Part shown: piece after piece, positions 17,014-26,800 of the stretch | Numbering within the stretch: position 1 is the stretch's first letter | Layout of the letters: each line of letters opens with the position of its first letter | DNA from: an uncultured Lachnospiraceae bacterium | GTDB lineage: Bacteria > Bacillota > Clostridia > Lachnospirales > Lachnospiraceae | Assembly: GCA_902777355.1 (NCBI GenBank) | Contig: CACYTU010000005.1 | Span: 1-64,000, forward strand | Direction of reading: 5' to 3' | Length of the DNA: 64,000 nucleotides | Position numbers and translations under genes: made by a program | Notes under the pieces: model-generated | Seen by the model: the letters and a program-made list of their open reading frames with translations, nothing else | Database searches by the model: none | Told to the model about the DNA's origin: nothing

Positions 17014-17844
17014 TCACTGAATGTCGCCATCCGCCTTCCGCAGTATTTTTCGCAGGCGGTCCGCAGCCGCGGCAAGCTCATAGAGGTCCTGGTCTCCGCC
17101 AAAAATCTCCAGCGCACTGCCTACTGTCACATCGAGACTGCCGCCGGAAAGTTCAGCGATCCTGGTCAGGTCTTCGGGCTCCCGTATTCCTCCGGCATAT
17201 GTGACCGGAAAATGGTAATGGCGGCAGAATGCCCCCAGGATCTGAACAAGTTCATCCTGAATCCCGCCTCTCTTCCCTTCGACATCCGCGGCATGGATGA
17301 GAAACTCATCACAGTGCGAACTCAATTCTCTCAGATTTTCCTCGGTGATTACCCAGCTGGTGAAACGCTGCCAGCGGTCTGTGACAACCACAAAAGCTCC
17401 GTCTTCTCTCTTTCTGCAGCTTAGATCCAGAACCAGTCTGTCTTTTCCGACTGCCTCTTCCATCTCCCGCAGCCTGTCCGCGTCAAGATTTCCGTTTCTG
17501 AACACATAGGAAGTGACGATCACGTGGGAAGCTCCTGCTGTCAGATAGCTGCCTGCGTTTTGGGGATTGATTCCTCCGCCGATCTGCATTCCGCCGGGAA
17601 AAACTGAAAGAGCCGACAGAGCCTGCACGCGGTCTGCCCGGTAGGCCTCCGGATCTGAAGCAGCGCTGTCCAGAAGGATAATATGGCCGCCCTTGAGACC
17701 GGCTTCCCGGTAAAGGGCAGCATAGTAGGCAGCCCCGTGTTCAGATACAAAATTCTCTTTTACTGAAGTCCCCTGTCCAATCGATCCCCCGACGATCTGC
17801 TTGACATGTCCTCCGTGGATATCAATACATGGGCGAAGCTTCAT
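17014..17844 (-). CDS. HisA-like isomerase of the eukaryotic (His6) type
   Basis: 276 aa. It should convert ProFAR to PRFAR in histidine synthesis (TIM barrel). The sequence follows fungal and plant His6 rather than ordinary bacterial HisA: CIDIHGGHVKQIVGG at the N-terminus, NFVSEHGAAYYAALY, QIGGGINPQNA, HVIVTSYVF, LVLDLSCRKREDG, the lysine-poor W-Q segment after it, FLIHAADVEGKRGGI, VTYAGGIREPEDL and TVGSALEIFGG. Catalytic aspartates are expected at D8 of CIDIHG and in HAADVEG. No other his gene is in the window. SD GAGG before the ATG at 17844. The function as His6 is strong by motif; an alternative sugar-phosphate isomerase role cannot be excluded. Confidence 0.88.
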   Translation of the reverse strand: MKLRPCIDIHGGHVKQIVGGSIGQGTSVKENFVSEHGAAYYAALYREAGLKGGHIILLDSAASDPEAYRADRVQALSALSVFPGGMQIGGGINPQNAGSYLTAGASHVIVTSYVFRNGNLDADRLREMEEAVGKDRLVLDLSCRKREDGAFVVVTDRWQRFTSWVITEENLRELSSHCDEFLIHAADVEGKRGGIQDELVQILGAFCRHYHFPVTYAGGIREPEDLTRIAELSGGSLDVTVGSALEIFGGDQDLYELAAAADRLRKILRKADGDIQ

Positions 17845-17977
17845 TTTTCCTCTTTTCTAACATGATTTATATGAATTCGGAGTCAATAGCGGCAGAAGCA
17901 GATCCTTGTCCCGGCTTTTGATCTTCACATCATTCTGTCTTCAATCGTCTTAAAATAGTTCTTCACTATCAAATGCT

Positions 17978-18733
17978 TCATGCCAGCACGTCGTGCATGC
18001 TGTAAAGGCCTGCGGGTTTTGCGGCGAGGAACTTCGCGGCTTCTACAGCGCCTTTTCCGAATACCGCTCGGCTGTATGCCCTGTGTGAAAAAGTAATGAC
18101 TTCGTCCTGGCCTGCGAAGATCACATCGTGGTCACCGACGATCGTGCCGCCCCGGATGGCGGAAATTCCGATCTCTTTGACAGGTCTCTTCATGCGCCTT
18201 TCGCTGCGGTCATAGACATAGTCATATTTTTCCGTCAGCGCGTCATTGATGCTGTCTGCCAGAGCAAGGGCAGTTCCGCTGGGCGAATCCACCTTCTGGT
18301 TGTGGTGCTTTTCCACGATCTCAATGTCAAAACCGGCTGCGGCAAGCTTTGGAGCCGCCTCTGCCAGCAGATTCTGCAAAAGGTTGATGCCGACCGACAT
18401 ATTCGCGCTTTTGAGCACTGCCACCTTCTCCGAAGTCTTTTTCATGAGCTCAGTCTGCTCTTCGGAAAGTCCCGTCGTGCAGACGACCACAGGGATGTTC
18501 TTCTTTACGCAATAATCAAAGAGAGCGGAAACTGCGGACGCGTTGGAAAAATCGATTACGACATCTGCCTCTTCACTGCATTCATCCAGGGATTTGTAAA
18601 CGGGAAAATCAGCATATGTGCTTCCGAACGCGTCAACACCAGCAGTAATGCAGATCTCGGGGTCCTTAGAGACAATATCCGTGATCATGTGTCCCATTTT
18701 TCCGCAGGCTCCATGTAAAATCGCTTTAATCAT
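17978..18733 (-). CDS. dapB: 4-hydroxy-tetrahydrodipicolinate reductase
   Basis: 251 aa. It reduces the DapA product with NAD(P)H on the way to diaminopimelate and lysine. The nucleotide-binding loop is GACGKMGHMI at residues 8-17; the catalytic and substrate region is EKHHNQKVDSPSGTAL (about 139-154), with the paired histidines and the SGTA loop; SHRAYSRAVFGKGA follows. GGAGGAG SD. It lies 105 bp downstream of dapA on the same strand with a hairpin between, so dapB expression may depend on partial read-through or its own promoter. Confidence 0.96.
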   Translation of the reverse strand: MIKAILHGACGKMGHMITDIVSKDPEICITAGVDAFGSTYADFPVYKSLDECSEEADVVIDFSNASAVSALFDYCVKKNIPVVVCTTGLSEEQTELMKKTSEKVAVLKSANMSVGINLLQNLLAEAAPKLAAAGFDIEIVEKHHNQKVDSPSGTALALADSINDALTEKYDYVYDRSERRMKRPVKEIGISAIRGGTIVGDHDVIFAGQDEVITFSHRAYSRAVFGKGAVEAAKFLAAKPAGLYSMHDVLA

Positions 18734-18773
18734 TTTTTCTCCTCCCTGGTTTATTGTCTTTATGAAAAATTAA

Positions 18774-18823
18774 ATAGAAAAAGAGCAGGTGCCCTATCAC
18801 ATTCATGTGACAAAAGCACCTGC
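18774..18823 (-). terminator. hairpin between dapA and dapB
   Basis: GCAGGTGC (18785-18792) pairs with GCACCTGC (18816-18823); inside it, TCACAT pairs with ATGTGA. On the minus strand it is followed by TCTTTTTC, the layout of an intrinsic terminator downstream of dapA. Confidence 0.75.
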
Positions 18824-18838
18824 CCCGTGTCACATTTC

Positions 18839-19729
18839 TCAGAGCAGTCCGAATGCACGCATTGCGTCTTCGAGCTTTTTGGCATTAGGCTCTTCCATCT
18901 CAGTGAGAGGCATGCGGAGGGGTCCCACATTCATGCCCATCAGGTTGCAGGCCTTTTTGACGGGGATCGGGTTTACCTCTGTGAAGAGGTTCTCGCAGAG
19001 GGCAAGAGTGTCCTTCTGGATCCTTGCAGCGCCTGCCACATCGCCCTTGAGGAACTTGTCGCACATGTCGTGGACAGCTTTGGGGGCAATGTTGGCGACA
19101 ACGGAGATGACTCCGAGTCCGCCCATGGACATGAGCGGGACGACCTGGTCGTCGTTTCCGGAGAAGAGCTCGATATTGCCGTCTGTCAGGGTCATGAGCT
19201 TGACAATCTGGCTGATATTGCCGCTCGCCTCTTTGATACCCACGATATTGGGAACGTCCTTGACCAGACGTGCCACTGTCTCGGGATTGATGTTTCCTCC
19301 CGTGCGGCTGGGCACGTTATAGAGGATAACAGGGCATCCGTTTGATGCTTCTGCAACCGTGGTAAAGTGCTTTACAAGGCCGTTCTGTGTCGCCTTGTTG
19401 TAATAAGGATAGATGACCAGCAGACCGTCTGCGCCGTAAGAGGCAATGTCTCTGGAGAGCTCGATCGCAGTCTGAGTGCAGTTGGAGCCGCTGCCCGCAA
19501 TGACAGGGACACGCTTTTTGGTATAGTCAATGCAGAACTTGCAGACATCGAGATGCTCCTGCTCTGTCATGGTCGCAGCCTCACCTGTAGACCCGCAGAC
19601 GACGATTGCATCGGTCCCGTTGGCAACATGGAAATCGATCAGATCCGCAAACGCGTCATAATTGACCGAATAGTCATCCTCCTTAAAAGGAGTCACGATT
19701 GCAACTGCAGATTTTGTAAAAACAGCCAT
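18839..19729 (-). CDS. dapA: 4-hydroxy-tetrahydrodipicolinate synthase
   Basis: 296 aa from the ATG at 19729, which sits after an AGGAGG SD; the frame is open 39 codons upstream, but that stretch has no SD and is not family-like. It condenses pyruvate with aspartate semialdehyde. Motifs: VVCGSTGEAATMT (substrate loop), YNVPSRTG (catalytic tyrosine), VGIKEASG (Schiff-base lysine) and LFSGNDDQVVPLMSMGG. Gene order dapA-dapB fits a lysine/cell-wall supply unit. No lysine riboswitch was recognised in the 185 bp upstream. Confidence 0.96.
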   Translation of the reverse strand: MAVFTKSAVAIVTPFKEDDYSVNYDAFADLIDFHVANGTDAIVVCGSTGEAATMTEQEHLDVCKFCIDYTKKRVPVIAGSGSNCTQTAIELSRDIASYGADGLLVIYPYYNKATQNGLVKHFTTVAEASNGCPVILYNVPSRTGGNINPETVARLVKDVPNIVGIKEASGNISQIVKLMTLTDGNIELFSGNDDQVVPLMSMGGLGVISVVANIAPKAVHDMCDKFLKGDVAGAARIQKDTLALCENLFTEVNPIPVKKACNLMGMNVGPLRMPLTEMEEPNAKKLEDAMRAFGLL

Positions 19730-19812
19730 TTTTTCCTCCTGGTAAGATTCTATGTGGCACGCCGCAAAAAACCATGAGAGTATCCTGCAGGCGGGCAAAG
19801 TAACAGTATTAT

Positions 19813-19908
19813 AGGAAACCTCTTCACTCCGTTCGGAGAACCCCATAATCGATTCCCGGCCGCTTTCAGCGGCCTTTTATCGGAGGTTCCTGACGGAACT
19901 TCCGATAA
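19813..19908. other. cluster of hairpins between cobO-like gene and dapA
   Basis: Three local stems: CTCCG/CGGAG near 19827-19838, GGCCGC/GCGGCC at 19858-19874 (TTTT after it on the plus strand) and a 14-bp stem with one mismatch at 19877-19908. GGAAACCTC at the left could also pair with GAGGTTCC on the right. It may be a terminator for the cobO-like gene or another small structured repeat; no flanking direct repeat was seen. Confidence 0.5.
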
Positions 19909-19914
19909 TTTATC

Positions 19915-20415
19915 TTATGGGTCAAACTTTTTGAAATACACTGTGGAGATCTGGGAGATCTCATCCACAAAGGCGCAGAGCTCGTCGTTCATCACTCTTC
20001 CTGTGAAGATCACCTCAGTGCCTCCCCTGTGGTCGACAAGGTCGCAGAGCTCACTGACCGAAATGATGTTGTTGTCGATCACGCCCAGGACTTCGTCCAG
20101 GATCAGAATGTCACATTCTCCGGTAGCCAGAACTTTTCTTGCAAAGCCAAGACTGTTTCTGATACTCGAGACATCGCTTTCCTGCTGGTGAGAAGGGCGG
20201 TCATCAAAATCCACATCAGATTTTTCAAACCGGAATATTTTGATCTCCGGTTCCATGCGTTTGCAGAATTCTGCTTCCGCCAGGCCCTTTCCCTTCAAAA
20301 ACTGGATGACAACAACGGTTTTACCATCTGCCGCGGCGTCGAGCGCGATCCCGAGGGCGGCTGCTGTTTTTCCCTTTCCATCTCCGGAAAAGACCGTGAT
20401 TTTCCCTTTGTCCAT
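19915..20415 (-). CDS. cobO: corrinoid adenosyltransferase (CobO/CobA/BtuR family)
   Basis: 166 aa, slightly shorter than usual. The P-loop is FSGDGKGKTAAALG at residues 9-22, followed by VVVIQFLKG and, later, DILILDEVLG (Walker B-like) and FTGR. It transfers the adenosyl group of ATP to cob(I)alamin or its precursors to make coenzyme B12 forms. No other cobalamin gene is nearby, so it may serve salvage. SD GAGGT before the ATG. The hairpin cluster downstream may terminate it. Confidence 0.87.
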   Translation of the reverse strand: MDKGKITVFSGDGKGKTAAALGIALDAAADGKTVVVIQFLKGKGLAEAEFCKRMEPEIKIFRFEKSDVDFDDRPSHQQESDVSSIRNSLGFARKVLATGECDILILDEVLGVIDNNIISVSELCDLVDHRGGTEVIFTGRVMNDELCAFVDEISQISTVYFKKFDP

Positions 20416-20601
20416 TCGAATACCTCATCGCAGTATACACGCATGCGCCGGCATACGGAATATTTCGCTGGCTGCTTCGAAATTACGTTTTCGGGTAACT
20501 ATTATGTAACATAACATGTTTAGACAGGAATGTAAAATAAAAATTCTGTGTCCGGAACAGGGTTTTCCGGCATTTGAGCCCGCTTTCCTCGCTGCTTTTC
20601 T

Positions 20602-20660
20602 AAAAAATGATTAAAGCCCGCATTGCTCTGCGCCAAAGGCGCTCCTGCAATGTTTTAATC
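20602..20660 (-). terminator. terminator of argS
   Basis: GATTAAA (20609-20615) pairs with TTTAATC (20654-20660), with an inner GCATTG/CAATG(C) stem and GCC/GGC at the top. On the minus strand it is followed by ATTTTTTAG. The stem overlaps the argS stop codon. The gap between argS and the cobO-like gene contains nothing else recognised. Confidence 0.85.
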
Positions 20661-22449
20661 ACATCCGCTCGGGCGCGGAGAATCCCAGCACATCGATGCA
20701 GGTGGACAGAACGCGCTCTGTCAGGTGCAGGAGGGCGATCCATGATTCCTTCTGTGCCTTGTCCTGTTCGGTCAGGATCCTGGTCGCGTGGTAGAAGCTG
20801 TTGAAGTCATTGGATACCTGGTAGATATAGGCGCAGACTCTGTGGGGGGCTATGTCGGTATAGGCGCCTTCCATCATGGCGTTGAAGCCTGCGAGATCCA
20901 TCATGAGCTTTTTCTCGACGTCGCTGGCAGGAGTGCCCAGGGCGAGGTCAGCGGGATCCGACGCACCCTCCTCCGCCATGTAGCGCTGCAGGATGGAGCG
21001 CATGCGGACGATGGTGTAGAGGATGTAGGGGCCTGTGTCTCCCTCGAAGGAAGTGAATTTTTCGATATCGAAAATATAATCCTTGGAAGCCTGATTGGAC
21101 AGGTCGCCGTATTTGAGGGCAGCCAGGGCTACCTGGCGGGAGGTCTCCGCCGCTTCTTCGGCGGGAATCTCGGGATTGGTGCTGATCTTGGACAGCATCT
21201 CCGCGTCGATATCCGCTATGAGGGTCTCCAGACGCATGACGCCGCCCTCGCGGGTCTTGAATGGCTTGCCGTCCTTTCCGTTCATGGTCCCGAAGCCGAT
21301 ATGGACCAGTTCTGTCTCCGGCTCCACAAGGCCGGACTTCTGCGCGGCGCGGAAGACCTGAGTGAAGTGAAGCTCCTGTCTCTTGTCGGTTATGTAAATG
21401 ATCCGGTCCGGATGATATTTCTCCCCCCTTTCTTTGATGGTCGCCAGGTCGGTTGTGGTGTAGAGGGAAGCACCGTCGGACTTGAGGACGATGCAGGGAG
21501 GGATCTCCTTGGAATCGGTCTCTTTGGAGACATCGATAACAAGGGCTCCCTGGCTCTCATAGGCGTAACCGCCGGCCTTAAGATCCGCGACCATGCCGGG
21601 GATGACGGGATGTACGCTGGCCTCGCCGTTCCAGAGGTCAAAAGTCACGTTCAGGTTCTCGTAGTTGCGCTTCATATCCGCCACGGAGACCGCGACGATT
21701 TTCTGCCAGAGGGCATAGAATCCGCGCTCGCCTTCCTGCAGGCGTCGTGTGGTGTCCATGGCTTCCGCATAATATTCGGGATCCTGTTTGGACCTGGCGC
21801 TGGCGAAAGGATAGATCTCCTCGAGCTCGGAAACGGTGAAAGGAGCCTCTTCCGGATATTCTCCCTTGAAATCAGGATCAAAGTAGGGCAGGTCAGGCAT
21901 CCTTTTTTTGAGTTCCGTAATCACCAGACCCATCTGCAGTCCCCAGTCACCCAGATGGATGTCTCCTATGACGTCCTCTCCGTGGAAGCGGGCGATCCGC
22001 TTGACCGCCTCTCCGATGACGGCGCTGCGCAGGTGTCCCACATGCAGGGGCTTGGCAACGTTGGGACCGCCGTAATCGATGATGATCTTCTCCGGTTTTT
22101 CCGGAAGCGGCATGCCAAGCCTGCCATCGCCGGCCATCTGCTGCAGGTAAGACTGCAGGAAGCTCTCGCTCACATCCAGATTCAGGAAACCGGGCTTTAC
22201 AACCTCGACCTTGGAGAAGACCGCGGAGCCGGCCCCGTCATTTTTTTCTTTGAGAATCTTTGCTACATCGTCAGCGATCATAAAGGGAGCCTTGCGGTAG
22301 CGCTTTGCGCCGGCCATGGCTCCATTGCACTGGTATTCGCACAAGTCGGGACGGTTGGATACCGTCACTCTGCCAAGCGCGCTGTCATATCCGGCCGCCT
22401 CAAAGGCGGATGCCATCTCTTTTGAAATAAGGTTGAGAAACTGGTCCAA
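20659..22449 (-). CDS. argS: arginyl-tRNA synthetase
   Basis: 596 aa. Class I synthetase, charges tRNA-Arg. An N-terminal tRNA-recognition domain is followed by GGPNVAKPLHVGHLRSA (HVGH at 136-139), the arginine-binding region with GDWGLQMG, ITDKRQELHFTQ, and the KMSKS-equivalent region around KPFKTREGGVMRL, which lacks a standard KMSKS as in many ArgRS. The C-terminal helical anticodon domain ends in an ERM-type tail. It starts with TTG at 22449 behind an AAAGGGG SD. Confidence 0.96.
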   Translation of the reverse strand: MDQFLNLISKEMASAFEAAGYDSALGRVTVSNRPDLCEYQCNGAMAGAKRYRKAPFMIADDVAKILKEKNDGAGSAVFSKVEVVKPGFLNLDVSESFLQSYLQQMAGDGRLGMPLPEKPEKIIIDYGGPNVAKPLHVGHLRSAVIGEAVKRIARFHGEDVIGDIHLGDWGLQMGLVITELKKRMPDLPYFDPDFKGEYPEEAPFTVSELEEIYPFASARSKQDPEYYAEAMDTTRRLQEGERGFYALWQKIVAVSVADMKRNYENLNVTFDLWNGEASVHPVIPGMVADLKAGGYAYESQGALVIDVSKETDSKEIPPCIVLKSDGASLYTTTDLATIKERGEKYHPDRIIYITDKRQELHFTQVFRAAQKSGLVEPETELVHIGFGTMNGKDGKPFKTREGGVMRLETLIADIDAEMLSKISTNPEIPAEEAAETSRQVALAALKYGDLSNQASKDYIFDIEKFTSFEGDTGPYILYTIVRMRSILQRYMAEEGASDPADLALGTPASDVEKKLMMDLAGFNAMMEGAYTDIAPHRVCAYIYQVSNDFNSFYHATRILTEQDKAQKESWIALLHLTERVLSTCIDVLGFSAPERM

Positions 22450-22615
22450 ATCAATCCCCTTTCTTTGATCATTTTATCGGTCTATCATCATTTTATCGGC
22501 ACAAAGCCGCATGTACTATCATCAATATATCAGCACAAGGCTTGAAATAATTTATGCCTAATTCGTAAATAATGTCAAAATACCGCCGCTTTGTCAAGGA
22601 ATAACCTTTGCGGCG

Positions 22616-22770
22616 GCTTTGCCGGCAGCTTGATCATCAGCTCTGCCGGCGGCCTTATCAGCGGCTTTTCCGGAAACTTGATCAGCATCTCTGCCGGAAG
22701 CTTGATCACCAGCTTTGCCGGCGGCCTTATCAGCGGCTTTTCCGGAAACTTGATCAGCGGCTTTATCAGC
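22616..22770. repeat. 24-bp tandem repeat between argS and queH
   Basis: Six to seven 24-bp units alternating between the types GCTTTTCCGGAAACTTGATC and GCTTTGCCGGCGGCCTTATC. Two of the variants recur in the same order, suggesting block duplication of 72 bp. The unit is a multiple of three and the stretch is open on both strands (a 107-codon minus frame at 22575-22898 overlaps the queH end), but no family resemblance was found. It occupies half of the 376-bp gap. Confidence 0.88.
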
Positions 22771-22825
22771 GGTTCAGCGCATCGTAATTCATGCAGCTTA
22801 TAGCCGCGTATGTCCGGGCCGTCCT

Positions 22826-23521
22826 TTAATGCCGGTCCTTTAAGCCGCATGCTGCCTGTTTCTCTCTTTCTTCCGCTTCTGCCTTTGAGTAAATGCATCC
22901 GCAGTAATTCTGGCGGTAGAGTCCAAAGGTGTGTGAGAGTTCGATGGAGCGCTTGTAGCCGTCTTTCTTCTTAAAACCGTGCCTGTCCGCTTCCTCTAAC
23001 CCAATCCTGTTCAGCCTTTGAGCGTCTTTGAGCGGGCTGATGGTGAGCGTGGTCGTAAAGTAGTCAAAGCCGCCCCTGGCAGCTTCCTCCGCTGTCTTCT
23101 GCAGACGCATCCTGAAACAGACTGTACACCGGTCCCCTCCCTCGGGGCAGTCCTCAAGTCCGCGAACGGATTCGAACCAGTCCGACGGGTTGTAGGGAGC
23201 CTCCAGAATTTTGATCTTTCCGGCTGCCGGTGTGGAGTGCATGCCGGAAAAATCCTGTTCTTCCACCTGGCGGTTGTAGGCCTCGATCAGCCGCTTTTCC
23301 TCCGCCAGCCGCTTCTCATATTCCCGGGGGACGGTAATGTTGGGGTTGTAATAAAAGACCGTCAGGTCAAAAAACTCCCGCAGGTACTCCATGCAGTGGC
23401 TTGAACAGGGAGCACAGCAGCTGTGCAGCAAAAGGCGGGGCGCCTGCTGCCTGTCTTTTTCAGTTTGTATCTTGTCTATTATTTTCTGTGTCTCTCTGCT
23501 GTAGTTGATCTTGTTTTCCAA
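22826..23521 (-). CDS. queH: epoxyqueuosine reductase QueH
   Basis: 231 aa. It carries out the last step of queuosine synthesis, reducing epoxyqueuosine in tRNA, using iron-sulfur chemistry. Cysteine motifs: LLLHSCCAPCSSHC at residues 30-43, DRCTVCFRMRL near the middle, and NYCGCIYS near the C-terminus. These vicinal cysteines and the TLTISPLKDAQRLN block define the family. The start is a TTG at 23521, about 8 bases after AGGA. It is divergent from the TIR-domain gene. The C-terminus is followed by the 24-bp repeat tract. Confidence 0.93.
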   Translation of the reverse strand: MENKINYSRETQKIIDKIQTEKDRQQAPRLLLHSCCAPCSSHCMEYLREFFDLTVFYYNPNITVPREYEKRLAEEKRLIEAYNRQVEEQDFSGMHSTPAAGKIKILEAPYNPSDWFESVRGLEDCPEGGDRCTVCFRMRLQKTAEEAARGGFDYFTTTLTISPLKDAQRLNRIGLEEADRHGFKKKDGYKRSIELSHTFGLYRQNYCGCIYSKAEAEEREKQAACGLKDRH

Positions 23522-23839
23522 ATTTATATCCTGCTCCTGTAAGCTGATCAGGCGCTGATCAGGCTGCCACAGTTTCCTGACTCAACTATGAATGTGTATG
23601 CAGTCCATTTATTTTAAATGCACATTCATTTATAATGTGTATATAGCGCGTTCTTTATCATAAATGCACAAACCGCACTGCGCAGATTCCTTCTTTTTTT
23701 GTTTTTCACAGCATTATAACACAGTTTATCTGTTCTTCCAATTACTCCTGCCGGCACAGGGAACTATGGCCGGCACCCAGGACTATTTGTTTTTTTCCGG
23801 GTCAGCCCGCCCGGGCCTTGAGGAGCGTGAGGAGTCAAC
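23522..23839. other. divergent intergenic region queH / TIR-domain gene
   Basis: A/T-rich 318 bp. Candidate -10 boxes toward the TIR gene are TATAAT at 23631-23636 and TATAAC at 23715-23720, both with weak -35 regions. GAATGTG (23590) and CACATTC (23621) form an inverted repeat that could be a regulator site. A pyrimidine tract precedes the TIR gene SD (GAGGAG). Confidence 0.4.
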
Positions 23840-26800
23840 ATGGCAGACCACTCAAAGATTACACCCTCCGGTGAATTTCTCTCAGAAATCCCGGAATATG
23901 ATGCCTTTATAAGCTACAAACACGGAGCAGTCGACAGCGCTGCCGCCAAAGCCCTGCAGAAGAACCTGGAGCATTTTCGCGCTCCTCTTTTATCCGGCAT
24001 TGGACTTCCCGGTATATCTTCACACGACAACGCGGACAAGCCGAAAAAAACCGGCAGAATCCGGCGCGTTTTTCTGGACGACGGGGAGTTGTCAGCCTGC
24101 GCTGCTTTCGGATCACATATCCGGGAAGCTCTGAAAAAATCCAGATGGCTAATCATTATCTGTTCCCCGGAGACAAAGAGATCTCCCTGGGTCAATCTGG
24201 AGATTGAAACCTTCCTGGAATACCATGACCGGGATCATATCCTTGCTGTCATGACCAGCGGAGAGCCTGCGGATATTTTCCCGGATGCCTTCGTGGGTTC
24301 CGGCAGCATGCCGGATGAAATGCTGGCTGCTGACGCAAGGGGTGAGACTGTCCGGGAAGTACTGAAAAAGCTTCGCGGTGACGCTCTCCTTCGCATTGCC
24401 GCCCCCATTCTGGGGCTGAACTATGATGATTTAAAACAGAGGCACAGAATCTACGGGCTGCAGCGTATTGCCGCGGCTGCTATAGTCTGCCTTGCCGCAG
24501 TCACCTGCTTTTCCATGTATGCTCTTTCCAAAAACCGCCAGCTTGAAAAGTCAAATGCTGACCTGTGGCTCCGTCAGGCTGAGATTACTTCAAAAGAAGC
24601 TCAGGATCTTCTGGACCAGGGCGATAATCTCCAGGCGGTCCAGAATCTCCTCTCAGTCCTTCCGGATGGATCGCAAAAAGCCGCCGGAGAAAGGCCTGAC
24701 AGCATTCTCCCTTCAACTCAATATCTGCTCACCCAGGCACTGAACCTGTATAAGCCCACTCTGACTGCAAATTTAGGAGAAGACAGGCTGGCGGCATGTG
24801 CTGTGATCAACACCGATGACTATCTGGATGCGGATCTGGTGTTAAGTCCGGATGGTTGTCATCTGCTGGCCATGTCCAGAGATAATGTGATCGTCTGGGA
24901 CTCAGAAGCCTGCGGGCAGGTCTGTGAAATACAGTTCCCTGAAAGGATTGAAAACTGGTCCAGGGAAGCTGTCCTCGACAATAGCAGGATCGTCCTCTGC
25001 GGTGGCCACACTGCGTCATGTTTTGACTATATTACCGGAGAACAACTATGGAAGACCACTGTCCTCAATACTGTGTGCGCGGCTGTGTATGCTCCCGGTA
25101 TCGGCAGCGATACCGGCAATTCTGCAGACAGCAGCTCTTCTGACAGCAGTCCGAAAGACATCGCCCCCGAAAGCCGGGGCAGGCTCTTCATTCTCACATC
25201 CACAGGAGTCAGCGTCCTCAGCACAGAAGACGGGACTCTTCTCTCCGAATGCAAATATTTCCTGAATAACGATCAGAATGATTCCTCGAATCAGATTTCC
25301 GGCAATATCTCCGCGGATCAGAAAGAGCAGGTCTCTGCGGATCAGAAGGAACAGGTCGCCGACACCCCCGGTGATTCACTTCAGGACCGGCAGACCGGCG
25401 AAGAAAGGGAATCAGATGAAGAATTCGGACAGGATAATCCGCCGGAAGCAGAATTCAGTCCTGACTCTGAAAGCAGCTCTGAATCAGAGAAAAAATCCCT
25501 GATCGGGACCCCCCTCCGGGCTGTTCTGTCATCCGCCGGACGATTCCTTATTTTTTCATCCCAGGCTGAGCAGAATTATGTTAAATATCTATTCGCATGT
25601 GACCCGGAGACCGGAGAAACAGTGCAGATAGATTCTGAAGCCTTTTCTGAAGTGTATGAAATACAATCAGAAATCTCACCTGGAGGCAAAGGAGAGATCA
25701 TCTATTATGCAGGAATTCCCAGCGAAACTGACTTGAATCCCATATATTTGCTCAGGGCAGTCACCCTGTCTTCTGCCGGCCGCTGCAAAGTAAAGTGGAG
25801 TAAGGAATTTCTCTCTTCCTCAGTATTGGCCCCGGGAGACAATTCCTACATTTCCACTGGTGGGAAAAAATCTGTGAAAATCCTTCCGGGCTTCCAACCG
25901 GAGGGTTCAGCCCCGTCTCTGCTCTTCTGCTGCTATGCGCATATTTTCAAGCTGGATCCCTCTGACGGAAACACACTGTCGGATCAGGAGCTTCCCTCAA
26001 ATATGACCGGTCTTCTCGCCTCGGCTGATTTTTGTTATCCTTTCACGAGTCAGGGAGAGATCTATGACTGTGCCGGGCAGTCTCTCGTCAGGATAACAGA
26101 CGCCTTCCCGGCATATTGCTACGACATTGCCAAAATGACCGGGAAAAATATATTCTTTTGTCTGCTGGATAAGAGAAAAATCGTGAAATATGCTCCGATG
26201 AAAACAGACGACAGATACACTTCTCTTTCTCTGGATGCTTATGACGACAGCGATCCGGACGAACTGCTCTACTCTATATCCCGTATAGATCCTCTTTTTC
26301 ACAGCCCCGACTGGCTTATCTCAAAAGACAATAACCACATTTTCTGGATCAGGGACAACGAAACTACCATTCACAGCCTGTCCCTGGACCAAATCGTGAA
26401 AACGGCCAGACCTGAAATATCCGACTCCTCCGGGACGGACGAAGAAGACATTTTTTCCGCTTCTCTATTGTCTTATAACCTCAAGCCTCTCTATCTGGAA
26501 GGCGATTCACTGCATTTTATAGACTTTGCCAGAAGGAAGTTTTCCGATACAGGTAGTGATTATGTTTATTTCGAGTATATCTTAAATCTTTCTGACGGCA
26601 GTCTGACCTCGGAAGCCCTGTTTGTCTCAGATGAAAGGAACCCCAGAAAAGAAAACATACATTTTGATCAGAACAGTCGTACACTGTATCTTTTACAGCC
26701 ACAGAAAGAATATACAAGGCTCTGGTCTTACACAATGAATGAAAAAGATATTTCAAGATTCGACCTTCCTTTGGCTAATATCAGCTTCAGCTGCCTCAGC

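Noticed and set aside
17044-17424. Plus-strand frame starting at 16879 as a small gene after the cold-shock gene
   Set aside because: It lies mostly opposite the HisA-like gene and carries no SD or family motif.
20788-22425. Long plus-strand open frame (545 codons) opposite argS
   Set aside because: It mirrors argS codon bias; there is no family resemblance and no SD.
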